From assembly GCF_029227915.1 (NCBI RefSeq), contig NC_079881.1, positions 32,527,501 through 32,587,500 on the forward strand: DNA of 60,000 nucleotides, in the 5' to 3' direction. Within the stretch, counting starts at the first letter, position 1; each line of letters starts with the position of its first letter. This document shows positions 20,236 to 32,619 of the stretch, in pieces. The DNA comes from Hydractinia symbiolongicarpus (taxonomy: Eukaryota; Cnidaria; Hydrozoa; Anthoathecata; Hydractiniidae). The position numbers were made by a program, and so were the translations under genes. A model generated the notes under the pieces. That model was not told the origin of the DNA and did no database searches. It saw only the letters and a program-made list of their open reading frames with translations.

Positions 20236-22560
20236 TTCAATTATAAAAAGTGAATGGCAAATGGTATTCTCACTTCCTTCAGAAAACCTGATTAACTACA
20301 TGCACAATTTTTAAAAGTAAAAATCCAAGTCTGTTCTACATGTTACATAGTAAAATATAGAAGCAAATATTGTCACTTTTCGTAGATCAAGCAAAAAATA
20401 TAATTTTTACAAGAATTTTTTCACCCATTGTCATACATACCTCCAAATCACCAAGCCCGTCAACAACCTTTTCTCTTACCCCTTAATTATAGCTACTGAT
20501 CAACGTTCTTGATTGCCGTTCTCTTATTAATAGTAAAAAAGCAAGTGGTCTATTTAGCATTCCTTCTTAAGCACTTATTTCATTTAAGAAAATACCGTCA
20601 ATACCATGTTTGTATCTTGACTTATGCTTTAATTTCTGACCCATTTCTCTTAACGATTTCCTTATGACTAAATTTATTTACAAGATCTCCTACTTAAGCG
20701 TTTGCCCCAGTCCTATTCTTATATAAGATGTTTGCTTTGTGGCGATCTCCTTTTAATATCAAATGTTACTGCCCCAATGGATGGGTGCGAGAAAATAAAT
20801 GCGCTGAAAAAAATTTCACACAATAAGTGTATACTTTATATTCTTAAGTATATGTTAGCCTTGTAGTTTGCAGTTTTGCGTGCGCGTTCGAATTCACTGC
20901 AGACGATACGTAATATATTAGAAAGTATAAAAAAATCACATACAGAAATCCAGAATCCCTGATTCCATCTACTGGGTTTCCGCAATTGCTCGTTCCACAT
21001 CTCCATAAAATGGTGGTAAAACAAACTAAAAAAGTTATACAGCAAGTTATAACTTACAAAGATTGTAAAATAACGTTCGATTTGACATATTTTCTTTTCT
21101 TGCTTCTTAAGTTTCTTTTGTCATTTTATAAATAAGTTTTATACAAATGCAGCGTTCTTTGAATCAGGTAAATGAAGCAGTAAAAACACAACTTACTATC
21201 AGCTACCACAAACTCCTACCTAGCCAATGTTTTTTTTGTTGTTGTTGTTTTTTTTTCACTTTAGAAACTCTTCTCTCTCGCTCAACGTGGCTTATCTCGA
21301 CAAAACGTGGAAAATTGTTCTGGTTAATTATTTATTTTTTTCAAAATGTCGAGGGATATCAGTAACCGTGGTATTAATTCCCTACCTGAACAAGATACAA
21401 TGTCATTATTATTTCCTTACTGGGTAGTTATAATAAAAGCGAAAAGTTAAGTTAAACTAATAAGTTACGCTTCGGTAAATATGTTTTTATGCCATAAAGA
21501 AATATAAATTTGGTAATTGAGGAAGGCATGCGAAGTTATTATTGTAATACTGGCTGAAAGACGCTTGATGATAACCCTTTTATCTTGAAAAAATGCTTCT
21601 ATAAAATATAGAAGATATAGAGTATACGCAGAGAAATATTCTTGTATTTTTTCCTTCTACTCGTATGCATAGCTATGATATTCAACACAATAATGCGACA
21701 AAAAACTATTGTACGTTTCAGTTTTGGAGTCAAACACCATATTTATATTGTCTCCACTCTTTGTTAGGACCGAAAATAATTTTTGTTGTTTACAGTTCCC
21801 TGCTGAAATATTATAGCGATGAAGTAATTACGCACTGTGCAGCATGCTCCAGTTTTAAGGGAAAGACACGAATTTTAATTGTTTTAATAAAAATTTTAAT
21901 TGTACATTATCAAAAATCAATAAAACACTTGTTTAAAAAACAATTTATTTTCACGAAGCTTTTTGTAATCTCAGTTACATTATCAAGTATTTATGGCTGA
22001 AGACTTACACAATTGTACATTTTTACTTTTGTTGTCACGCTTGATAACTCGTGCTAACACAAAACAAAAATATTATTTTGCAAATACTGTATTTACTCTA
22101 TTATCCCGCCTCTCTAGTAATCTTGATTGTTAGCATGAATTGAAAATTCCGCCTTATATTTTAATACGTACTTAGAAATCGTAAACATTGAAATTAAAAA
22201 AAAGGTTTGATATTTCTTCCTTGTTTTACATTTCTGTTTTTATTAACTGCTACAGGTCGAACCCTGCAAAAACAGCTGGCCGCCATAACTAATTACGGTA
22301 GGTTGTTATGGAAATTTCTACACGTGTTAAGAAAGAGGATAAATTGGGCTACACCGAAGATAGTTTAAGAAAACGAACAACGGACAAAAAAGACAAAACA
22401 GATCGTTTACATCGCAATTGGGAATTCTTCATTGTTTAGTCTTTGCATTATTGTGAAAAACTACTAATGTGGTCTCAGAAACAACATTTTTCGTTAAGGC
22501 AGAAAAATTACCTAAAAAGTAGTATTATCAAACATGAATCATGTCAACAAATGCAACGCA
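20236..22560. other. 2.3-kb stretch without recognised genes
   Basis: Short open frames (for example 21147-21365 and 21665-22000) contain low-complexity T/C tracts or random residues and show no known domain. Confidence 0.4.
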
Positions 22561-22589
22561 GGTTTAAATCATTTGTTGACTAGTACTGG

Positions 22590-22850
22590 TACAATTATTC
22601 TGTCCCAATACAAAAAATTGCAAATATATAACAGTCTCGTCAATTTCAAATACCTCACTTATTAATTCTTCGGCTAACATATATGAAATCTGAGACGAGG
22701 TTCTCGACACTAAAGTACTATTATACTGTATCAATACGGACAATCGCAAATATATGGAACACTCGTCACTTTCAAATGACTCGTCCATTAATTCTTCGGC
22801 TAAAAGATATAGAATCTGAGACGAGGCTGTCGACCCTGAAGGACAATTAT
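22590..22850 (-). repeat. 127-bp tandem repeat, two units
   Basis: AATCTGAGACGAGG recurs at about 22686 and 22813, each followed by a TCGACNCT phrase. On the minus strand both units stay open and share the peptide pattern LAEELI...FE.DE..IYL, with SRTSSQI. No known protein is recognised. Confidence 0.6.
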
Positions 22851-22869
22851 CCTTTATAATTTGGTCTAC

Positions 22870-23900
22870 AGCTTTTTTTAATTTCTGATAAGTATGGATT
22901 AGCTAAATAACTGAATTGAGATTTTTAACGATTTTCTTTCAACTTTTGTGATGCGAATAAAACAGTGAAGATAAAAAAATCCTTTATACACATAAAGCGC
23001 ATTAACTTGAACGTTTTCTGTAAACGCATCGTCCGAATCTACTTTTTCTTTCTTCGTTATCTATTTTACAGATTGCGTAACCTAAACAAAACGGTGACTG
23101 TTGTTTTTTTAAACAGCAACAGCAGTTGTTAGGGGGAGAGAAACTCTAAATTTGTTATTGTAAAAGTTAAACACATCCTGTTTATTCAGTTTTTTTTTTA
23201 TTTAACTCGGAGAATATTCAAGCATCAAAATAATGATTTTGTTCTTAATGTTTTGTGAATGTAAATAAAATGCAGGCACGGTTTTTGTGACGTAAATTAA
23301 AACAACAAGAAAAAAGCTGCTGAAATTGCTTTGGTTTGATTCATTCAAGTTTTTTCACATTTAAAGACGCTGCAATGCAGGCCAAAAGTCAGAATGCTCT
23401 ATGAGAGTACAAGTAAAATTGCTCAGTTAACCTTTATTTTTGTATTGTATAAACATGTTTTCAACGTTTTTTACTAAGTGCGTATTCGGATTTTCGTTCT
23501 CCGATTTTGGTAGATTTTTTGTTAAACAAGCAGAAAAACCTCGGAAACGGAAAAGTTGAAGAAATTATAGAAACTTATAAGAAAAAACAGCAAAATATTT
23601 GCTGTTTTTTCGCTCTGAGAACGCATTCATATTGTAATTATCTTTTCCCAGAAAAGTTATATAGCTTTTCCAAAGGCTTAATTTTCGCAATCTAATATGT
23701 GGCTAGTGCCGCGACAACAAGTAAACAAGAAGCTCTGGGGTCGAGATCGCATTTTACTCGAGGAACTTCCTGTCAGATCTTCTTTAAATTGTTTATTGTA
23801 GCAGATAAAAGTTCTCTCCAAATTTGTCATGGAGTATAATGCAAATTTTTCGCTGGGAACATAGGGACCTATTGGCGCTCCGCAACCCTTTATATACTAA
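22870..23900. other. Non-coding stretch with a perfect 31-bp palindrome
   Basis: GAAAAAACAGCAAA-ATA-TTTGCTGTTTTTTC lies at 23581-23611. No gene is seen. Confidence 0.5.
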
Positions 23901-24120
23901 TTAATTCTTTGGCTAAAATATATAAAATCTGAGACGACGTTGTTGACACTAAATTAAAATTATCCTGTTTCAATACAAAAAATCGGAAATGTATGACAAA
24001 ATAAAAATCGCAAATATGCGACAGAGTCATTGTTCTCAAATGCCTCGATTATCAATCCTACAGCTAAAATACATAAAATCTGAGACAAGTTTGTCGACCC
24101 TAAAGTACAATTATGCGGTG
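23900..24120 (-). repeat. Dispersed copies of the 127-bp repeat
   Basis: AAATCTGAGACGACG (about 23927) and AAATCTGAGACAAG (about 24076) match the units at 22.6-22.8 kb, here spaced about 149 bp and more diverged. The minus frame again reads a pattern like SQILCILAVGLIIEAFE. Confidence 0.55.
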
Positions 24121-25747
24121 GATCCCAGCTTTTGACCCTTTCCGCAGCGGACACAGCACGATCTTATGTTAGGCACTTTATTCACGTGACCAAAACATCT
24201 TGACATCCGTTTTTAGGAATTATGAAGAAAACTTGTCCAGCTAACACGGGGATCCGACCTTATTCCTAAATAAAAATAAAATGCTAAACAAAAGAAATAT
24301 ACCTTCATTTGGAAGATATCTTTGGTTCAATGATGAAATTCATATAATGCGGATGATAATATTTAATACGGGTCGGTCATGGCAAAAAAATGCTTTCAAA
24401 CTTACATCTGTTGTGAAATGGCGTCCGTGTAGTCAGTCATTTCCAAACTTTAGGTTATGCAGAATATTTCTTTGAATAAATTTTGAAACATATCTTATTA
24501 TTTTCTTGTGGATATTTAATTTCTGTTTTGTGTATCTTTCCAACTTATGGTCAGGAATAGTTCTCGGGGGAAAAAGTACATAAGGACGCCACCATTTTGT
24601 TCTTACCTAGCTCAGTTTCGTATTTTATATATTATTTGCAACACTATTTTTTATATTCCTACCAATTTTTAGAACTCAGGTTGTTATAGAAATATTTTTA
24701 TATGACTATGTATACATATTTCTTTTCCTACTTTTCAAAATACATTCATGTTGGTGCCATTTCATTTAACAGATGTAGTGGTGACGTGGTGACATTTTAC
24801 TAACTACATTTAATAACTGCTCGTCTAACATATAATGCATCTTTTAAAACGATTGTACATTATCAGCGCTTTATTTGACGTTCGTTTGGTTTATTTGCGT
24901 CTGGTTTCACAGCAACGGTAATCTCTTTATACATTGATCACATTAAGTGCCTCATTATGTTACGTCAATGGTCGCATTTTGTCTAATTACCTTCGTCACT
25001 GCTCTAATTAGCAAGGAATAAATTATGCATCCCTCGTTGTAAGGAAATTTTATTAGATATAAATTATGCATGCTTTATTGTAAACAAAAGCAAATGAAAA
25101 CAAAACAAGTCAAACAAACTTCCCACAAAACATGTATGCGTGTTTTTTTGCAGCCGTAATGTGTACAACAACACATACTTTGCTTACATAAATACGAACA
25201 ACCACTCAAGAAACGCGACGCTCGTAACACTAATACTAAACTAAAAAGAACATTTTTTTTCGTATATTTAGCGAACTACGATCTGTTTAAAACATTATGA
25301 CAATGGAAGAAAATTTTAGCGATTTTTGTACTAAAAATGTCGTAATACGTCAGCTTTTTTTGTTTATTTTCGATATGTCTGTTATCATTTGAATTACAGT
25401 TTGATGCAGGTTACATCATACATTATTGAGGAAATAACTTTGTAAGATTTGGATCGGCCAAACATTACATGTAATTTTTTAACTAAGAAAACGGGGAATA
25501 TGTTTTTTTATGAGCAATTAAACTTCCAAAACGAGGCTTAAGGATACTTATAAAAATACTTTTTTAGGCTGAAAATATGCTTAGGTTATGTTTAATGGCA
25601 AACAAAGTTTTTGGAATATGCTTATGATCAGACTCAAGTTATGCTGATAAATAAATATTTAAGATCAGTAGTTATTATAATTAAATACTCACTACATAGT
25701 AGTTAATTCAGACATAAAGAAAAAAAAACTGCTCACGAAACAAAAAA
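24121..25747. other. Non-coding stretch
   Basis: AT-rich sequence with no recognised gene. Confidence 0.4.
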
Positions 25748-25971
25748 CAAAAAATATTTACAACCTTTTCTTAGGCTTCACATAACCTTTAGCATATGCT
25801 TACAAAATTAACAAGTTTAGACCTACGGATGCTTATAAATGTCATGATTATAAAAAAAAACAAAAAATATTTACAACCTTTTCTTAGGCTTCACATAACC
25901 TTTAGCATATGCTTACAAAATTAACAAGTTTAGGCCTACGGATGCTTATAAATGTCATGATTATAAAAAAC
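25748..25971. repeat. Recent 113-bp tandem duplication
   Basis: The copies at 25748-25860 and 25861-25971 differ by a single A/G change seen by eye (TTTAGACC against TTTAGGCC) plus the length of the A-run. Such near identity points to a recent event. The unit contains AGCATATGCT, a 10-bp palindrome. Confidence 0.9.
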
Positions 25972-26761
25972 ATATAGCCTGTATAATTATAAATAGATTA
26001 CTAAACTTACTTACATATATTTTTAATGTCAGCATAATTTAATAAAGTTCCAATTTGAGAACAATATCCCAACTAAAATAAGAACAGCGTATATAATACT
26101 AAATATGTTGTGACCGAAATTTTATGGTGCTACAAGTCATAACAAAGACCTAGAAGAAAATAATATTTACTTGTAGGTTTAAATAAAAATTTAGTGCAAT
26201 GCTGGAAAGTATAAGAATGCAGAATTTAAGGCTTAGACTAGCAGGAACGGAGTCAAAGAATAGATCTCTGTATTGTAGTTTTAGCATAATGAAATATAAA
26301 CTTTTTTACGAAATTCTCTTTTGAAAGTTTGACCTTAAATTATTCTGTATCCGTTTCTGAACAATTCCATTGCATTTTGCTTTCAGTGTGTGTTAGCTGG
26401 TAGCAAAGAAATCAGATGATACAGTTTAACATCAATAAAATATGTGAAATGTGTTTAATGAAAAAAATTGTGCATTGACTTTTAAACTTATTGTAAAATA
26501 AAGAAACGACATGGTTTTCCGAGTGGACATTTTTAGCATACTTTTCCATGTGGTGGTATCACGGTGAAGAGTACATTAAAAGCAATGTAATTACAAAGCC
26601 ATGACCAAAATATGTAGCTTTCCTCACAACTTGGTGCAATGCACCTTTTAAAATAGATTATTTTAAGCGATGTTTCTTCTTCAGGCATTCAGCATTAAAA
26701 TCGGTTTAAGTCATCTTCTTTAACTAATATCAGGGGAAAATTAAACCATCTATCATCGAGG

Positions 26762-27107
26762 TCAATAAAGTTCGTCAGATATTGCCGCCATCGTCGCTGT
26801 TGTCGTATTTTGTGTTGTCAAGACGCTTGCCTCTGTAAGTGTGGTTGTTATTGCCTTTATTTTATTTATTTGTTTTTCTTTTAAAACACTTTCTAATTTT
26901 TGTACGTCTTCAACCTGGTGCTCACTACAGAGTATAATGTTCGGCTTGGGTATGTGGGCAATATCTCCTGCAGCAAATTTGTATTTGCAGATCACACAAT
27001 TGAAACAAGACACGTGATAGTTTATATTGTTTTTATACTTGATTACCTTCTCAGTCGATGGGATTGGATCTTCACAAATAGAACATTGCCCACCAGGCAC
27101 AAAGAGC
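26762..27107 (-). CDS. LMO exon 3 (LIM2 and tail)
   Basis: The acceptor TATATATTTAG|G precedes the exon at 27107. The first base completes Arg80. The exon codes for LIM2 (residues 88-143) and a Thr/Ala-rich tail, and ends at TGA (26762-26764). An ATTAAA-type signal on the minus strand near 26459 is the only polyadenylation candidate noticed. Confidence 0.85.
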
Positions 27108-30100
27108 CTAAATATATATAACAAAAGTAAATATACATATATGAAAAGAATTCAGATAAACTTATCCTCGGTTAAATTGTTAATTGTCATGAAATGTAGC
27201 TAATAATGGCAGGCGTACAGCGATATTTTATTTTTGTGACAATTCCCTTTTGTGAGAAGATAAAATTCGCAGGGAACGTGACTATCTTGAGAACAAAAAA
27301 GAGAACATTAAGAGACTTGTTAAACAACCTTTTGAGCTCCAGAACCTATTATTTCGTCATACATTGCTTTTTTAGTCTGCCCCAATCCTCTCTTTTTTGC
27401 ACATGCTTTTCCTTCTTGTCAGTAGCTTTACAAAACAATGAAGAGAACACGTGTAAATAATTGTCAGACAAAAATGTAATTTAAAACCAGGAATTTCGCG
27501 GTTTTTTTGCTTTATTCTGGCAGTTAACAAAATACCAATATCAAAGACTATTCAGTTATTGCATCAAATTCCCTTAGTGCTTGCATATAAATTGTGAACC
27601 AGGAGCTAGGAAACTGAAGGAAAGATAGGCAAATGTATTGCACACTTTTTTATATGAATCGTTTGTTTTTCTTGATACTCCTGATTCTTAGAAAATTGAC
27701 ATCAAATATTCCTTAAAAGTGATTCTAAAGTACTTGCTCAAAAAATGGACTAATACGTTACAACACTGCTATAGAATGCAATAACATAATTAACCAAATA
27801 AGAAAAAGGTTGATATGAGATACACAGACGCGGCAAGATAATGAACATTTCAGATTATTTCAATTTCACTAAAGAACTTGATGTCTGATATTTGGTTCTT
27901 GAACTTTTGGAGATTTGGCCTTGATGGTTTCTATTAAAAAAATTCTGATACAAAAATAGTGTATCTTCACTATTATCTTTTTATCACACATTGCAGTCGT
28001 GGCATCATTACAGGGCGTCAAATATTAGCTTTTCAGAATGTATTTAAAATTTCTTCTTGATGGTTACGTTCGTTTACTTTTATTTTTCACACAATGGTGA
28101 ATACTACAGGCCTTGTTTAAAGGGGATCGTGAAGGTGTTTTTAAATTTTTGATTTTCGATTAGTTTTTAACTAACGACCGATGCAAAAAAGTGTCAGCAG
28201 AGTATTTCGTGATGTGTGCGAAAATCAAATTTAATCACAAAAATAAGAAATTTGAATTTTAAGCCTGGACGAATTGTCCTGCTTTTATGATTACCTCATA
28301 TAATCCAGTTTGCAAAGTTTTATCTCCTGTCTATAGTACAGCTTGTTTTCACCAAAACTGTACAATATTTCGTTACAGACATCACACTTTAGACATCGTT
28401 CATGCCAGATTTTATCAAGCGCTTGTACAAGAAACCGGCTTCTGATTCGCTTTAAACATCCAGCACATTTACTTGACGACTCCTTCTTGGCACCTGACAC
28501 CCTCTTTCTAAAGATAAATATTTACTTAATCAATTTAATGAAGATGGAGTGTGGTAAATGGAACGCATTATTTCTAGGGATGGCATATGCAGAGTGATAT
28601 TCATGGTGATTTTTGCTGTTATACAGGTTACAACTTGTTTATCCATTTATCTGGTAGAATATTCTCCACACAAAGAGTACATTGAGTACAAGAGTCTAAA
28701 GATTAGATTATATATTAGATTTCAAAAGAATGGTATGGTACAAACTCATCCCAATAGCCACTAACTAAATAATCAGCAAAAAGTAATGCATGCGTAGATC
28801 TTTAAAATCTTGTTTTAAAAACTTTACAAGATTTTTGAGATCTATGCACCTGGAGTTTTTTTTACCTCAAAAACTTAAGAATTAAAACGTTCAGCTCAGA
28901 ATGATTGACACAACCACTAATCAAAACATGTACGCGATACGTAATTAACTTAATTATGTGTAATACCGTTTTGTTAAGACATGCACTCCCTTGAAGAAGA
29001 CCCAATATGAAACGATATTACACAAACATTCATTTTTTATAGTAACCTAATTTATGAAAAAATTCAGCCTAAGATTCTGCTGAAGGTTAAAAAAAGTTGT
29101 TTTGATTTATCAAGTTTGGTTCAAATGTGGATATTGAACAGCACATCCATTTTTTAACAAAAAAAAGCTGTAGTAATTTGAGCACGAATTATTTGTACTC
29201 TCGACTATAACAGACCTTTCCCGAATTTCCTAATTATGCCAAACTCAATTAAAGAGGTCGACAATAAAAATGATTCTTTTCCCTAAGTTCGTTAGCAAAA
29301 TGTAGAACATATTACCTAATTTCGTAAATATTTCTTTTCGTTAAGTGCCTCAATTGCGAGCTTAAAGTTACGGTCAAACCCTTCATATAGCCGAGCTTTT
29401 CTAAGAATAACCTCGTTTACAAAGTAATTATTTTCTTTAAATCTAAATAAAATTTAACCAAAATATTATATTGCTCTAAAAACTACAGTTTTATCATGAT
29501 AATTTGGTATTCTCTCTGAATATCCTTATTTGAAGTTCATAAAAACATTATAAAATTTTAGATGACGTCATAATTATTATACCTTATGAAATTCAGTATA
29601 GGTGTATAGAAGCCTTAAATGTGTCTTAACCTTAACTATAATTTAGTCTATAGATGTCTTTTAATCCCCACCTCAAATGGAACTTCAAAAGTTACATAAC
29701 TCTACTATAAGCATCATCACTTAGAGTTACAAATATTTTTAACTGCCACTGCAATTCGAGCTTCTACATTTCTTCACTTTACACATAACTTGAGCTCCTA
29801 AGAACAGGAAGATTGTCTTGAGTTTGAGCTTTTTTATTTTTACTAAATCTAAATTCCAAAAACTTTCTTGATTTCCACAACAACTTTAGGCTACATTTTT
29901 TTCTTTTTATCTTCAAACTAGTCTTTTTTACTTTCACATATCCAAACGTATCTTCCAAAAGTTTTCTAACAGGTAATACATATTAAAAGCTTGAAAGGCT
30001 TCATAAAATATATCTTAATTTGTACTCTAATTTTTTAAAGAAGTTTAACCATTTAGTTGCTTACACAGATATCCTAATCCCTGCTGGGAATTTAATTCCA

Positions 30101-32581
30101 AACTTAAAGTTTTCTTGACTTTTATCACAACTTGAACTCCCAACATATCTTCCATAAGGTTTCTAACTATGAATGCACAAGAGGTCGAAAGGTTTTCACT
30201 TTCACACCAAATAATTGGTAATTTTAACCTTGATTACTTATTTTTTTAATTCTACAGCAAGGTGAGACGTCAAATTTTATTGACTTGCACTTTACGTTAA
30301 CGTTGAAAACAATTTGTGAAATTAAAGTTTCTTGAGTTTTACTAGCTAAAAAAAGTATTTGTTGGCTAATAGTGGCTAAAAAATATATTTTTAGCCACCA
30401 TTTAAGCTATATGTTTTTGTTTTAACTTACACAGTAATTCACACTCCTAAAGTTTAATAACTCCTTTTACAATTAAAGCTCCTAAGATTTTCGAACTTAC
30501 TCATCACTATGAATTTGAGAAAGGTTAAATGAAGATTTGCAAAATAGAGCTTACTTTTTCAAAGAAAAAACCTTGTTATCAACCTTGAGAAAACAAGACA
30601 GAATGTATGCTCCATGGAACAGCTAAAAGATTATTAGCGTTTTTTCCAGAATTTCACTTTAGATAGTACTAATTGTTATAAATACCTTAGGGTCTCCATT
30701 GATAAAAACTTAAATCTTGGTAGAAGAGTTGATGCAAAGGCCAAAAAGGCTTCTTTTAAACTTAGTGTACTATTTCTTCCTCTCTGCTAAAAAGACTTAA
30801 AAAGCAACTAATATTAAATGCTGCGAAGGCAGTCCAAACTATTACCATACCAACACCTTACACTACATTTTGTGACAAATTTATGCTTGCTCTCTGCGAG
30901 CATGATCACACAATCAATATTTTCAATTTTAATGGTTTTTTGTTATGGAAGTAAAGTTATACAACTTTTTCCCAAAAGAAATTAGAAATACTTGGATGAC
31001 TTCGAACAACTCCAATTTTTTTCGAAGTCATCCTAGTCATATTAGTTCTAACAAGCATCTTTATTTACTATTTTTTCAACTTTTTTATTTCTTCTCTATC
31101 TTTCTTTCTGCTTTAACCTTTTTACTAATATTTTATTTTATATCAATTGTATTTCTATGTAAACCAAAGACAAGTTATTAACTGAGGTGTATATATCTTG
31201 GTAAATATTCAGGAATAATAATAATAATTATATAACGATTTAAAATTCAAATATTACCTCACTTTTAATCCTTAAAATTTTATAGAATTAATGCAATTTC
31301 AGTTTAAAAATTCGGACTTAAAAGCAAATATTTGATCCGAGAAAATATGTATGCTCGTCTCCTTTGCCATACATGTCCACTTTATGTCATATGAAACAGT
31401 TAACCATATGTGCATTGGTTCAACTTACTACTTGCCTTACCAGAGGAAACGTCAATTATTAACCCCTTTAATCTCCACAGCACAGTGATGCCATTTTTAA
31501 AAACTGTTGTTTGAAATTTTGCAAATATGGGACATATTTTAACTTTACAACATTCCTCTTGCTGGCTATAGGTTGTATGATACTCATAAGCTGTATTATA
31601 TTTAGTGTTATTTTGTTTAGTAAACTTCAAGGAAAAGTTATGTTTAAAAAACATGCTTTTGAGTGAATTTACTTTTATACTTGTAAATGCTTTGTCCCGT
31701 TTTTGCTGTTTTTGCGTGACTTTAACTTGCAAGTATTTATTTTCTGTAATCGAAAGATAAAGCAAAAGTGCAAAAAATGGCAAATGAACAAGTTACGTAA
31801 CCTAAGGTATAGGAACGAACGTCTTATCTTAGAACTGTTATCTCGTTGATAAATTGTTTAAGTTGTTTCAACTGAAATGTCAATTATATTTTATAACAAC
31901 GTGGCACAGTTACTCTACCATTTTAAATTTATATTGTTTTTGATAAAAAATATCGAAATATGAACAACAAACAAAACAACAAGTTCGATAACACACTGTA
32001 TATTATGTACATTGTTTTATATTTACATATTTATACATTTTGTAAAAATGACATTACAGAATTGATCATGCCTTTTACTTTCTACATTGATCATTTACGA
32101 CCTGCAGAATAAGTAAAGTTTTAGAAACTTCAAAAACTTTTTAAAAATCAGAGTATAGAAGGATTGATCTTCTATATTCTGCTTTTTAAAACGTTTTTGG
32201 CCAAGTACTGGAACTTTAATAGCAGCATTGTAGGTCCAGTACTGCTTGTGCAACAAAAGCAAAATTGTCTCAAAAATGAAAAAATATTTTTAAGGTGCCC
32301 TGTTCCAAAAGTTTAGTAAAAAATTGCTTCCAAATATGGCTTAACTTGTATAACGAAATCATGACAATATCGTGGACAGAACTTCTGTAACAGGATTAAA
32401 CAAGTTGTCAAACCTTACAGAAAATGCAATTTTAGAGAAATCCACTTTAAAGAATATGTTTGAAACAGGCTGTCATAGTTCTGAATTTGCAATTAACTAC
32501 TAAAGCTTCATCAGTTATGTTGCACTTGAATAACGACAGCCGAGAATAAGCTTACCTTATACGCTCTGGTTGTTGTTGCAT
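26762..32581 (-). CDS. LIM-only (LMO-type) protein, three exons
   Basis: The spliced product has 194 residues. LMO proteins are nuclear adaptors without DNA binding that bridge bHLH and GATA factors with LDB/CLIM cofactors. LIM1 uses C23, C26, H44, C47, C50, C53, C74 and D77; LIM2 uses C88, C91, H111, C114, C117, C120, C140 and H143, all in canonical spacing. The linker DYMRLFVPGG matches the DYLRLFG junction of LMO proteins, and the intron falls exactly there. A Thr-rich tail of about 50 residues replaces the homeodomain of LHX proteins, so LIM-only is preferred; whether it is LMO4-like or LMO1/2/3-like I cannot decide. Exon phases (2 and 2) and GT/AG borders fit at both introns. Exon 1 is predicted from phase and splice fit only. 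Confidence 0.85.
28295..28507 (-). CDS. LMO exon 2 (LIM1)
   Basis: The acceptor ATCTTTAG|A lies at 28508-28510 and the donor ATGAG|GTAAT at 28295/28294. It codes for the basic KRVSGAKK segment and the whole of LIM1. There is no ATG upstream of LIM1 inside the exon (the only candidate is a GTG), so an upstream exon is required. Confidence 0.9.
28792..28847 (-). ncRNA. Candidate intronic hairpin RNA 1
   Basis: Arms of 22 nt (28792-28813 and 28826-28847) pair with three mismatches around a 12-nt loop, 285 nt upstream of LMO exon 2. Size and shape fit an animal pre-miRNA. Processing is unproven. Confidence 0.3.
30585..30890 (+). pseudogene. LINE reverse-transcriptase C-terminal fragment
   Basis: The plus strand reads KTECMLHGTAKRLL, then YKYLRVSIDKNLNLGRRVDAKAKKASFKLSVL, the thumb/connection region that follows the RT of CR1/Jockey-like LINEs (usual pattern KYLGV.LD.NL...). 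Stops break it. It lies antisense in LMO intron 1. Confidence 0.65.
32131..32199 (-). ncRNA. Candidate intronic hairpin RNA 2
   Basis: Arms of 31 nt (32131-32161 and 32169-32199) pair with only three mismatches around a 7-nt loop, about 360 nt inside LMO intron 1. It would be transcribed with the gene. Alternatives are a small foldback insertion or an hpRNA. Confidence 0.35.
32556..32581 (-). CDS. LMO exon 1, predicted coding part
   Basis: ATGCAACAACAACC... codes for MQQQPERI and ends ATAAG|GTAAG, a strong donor. Two leftover bases (AG) join the first A of exon 2 to make Arg9, keeping the frame and giving MQQQPERIRKRVSGAKK. A minimal upstream frame (ATG CAG TAA, 32591-32583) stops one base before the ATG. 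Other first exons are possible. Confidence 0.55.
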
Positions 32582-32601
32582 GTTACTGCATATGTGCTGC
32601 A

Positions 32602-32614
32602 CCTCTTATCTTTG
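32602..32614 (-). promoter_or_regulatory. GATA motif in the LMO leader
   Basis: The minus strand reads AAAGATAAGAGG just upstream of the predicted start. It matches the WGATAR consensus. A single short motif is weak evidence, though LMO proteins are known partners of GATA factors. Confidence 0.25.
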
Positions 32615-32619
32615 CTACG

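Larger units (their letters stand above)
28508..32555 (-). other. LMO intron 1
   Basis: A 4048-bp intron between GTAAG and TTTAG. It holds hairpins at 28792-28847 and 32131-32199 and a LINE fragment at 30585-30890 in antisense. The open frame at 31400-31783 on the minus strand shows no known domain. Intron 2 (28294-27108, 1187 bp) holds nothing recognisable. Confidence 0.55.

Noticed and set aside
21665-22000. 111-aa plus frame
   Set aside because: Composition is random-like with no domain and no supporting context.
23581-23611. A rho-independent terminator
   Set aside because: It is a hairpin followed by few T residues in a eukaryotic non-coding region; bacterial termination does not apply.
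28343-28597. 84-aa plus frame over LMO exon 2
   Set aside because: Shadow of the LIM1 exon on the opposite strand.
31400-31783. 127-aa minus frame in LMO intron 1
   Set aside because: No known domain, no splice fit with the LMO exons, and chance length in AT-rich DNA is plausible.
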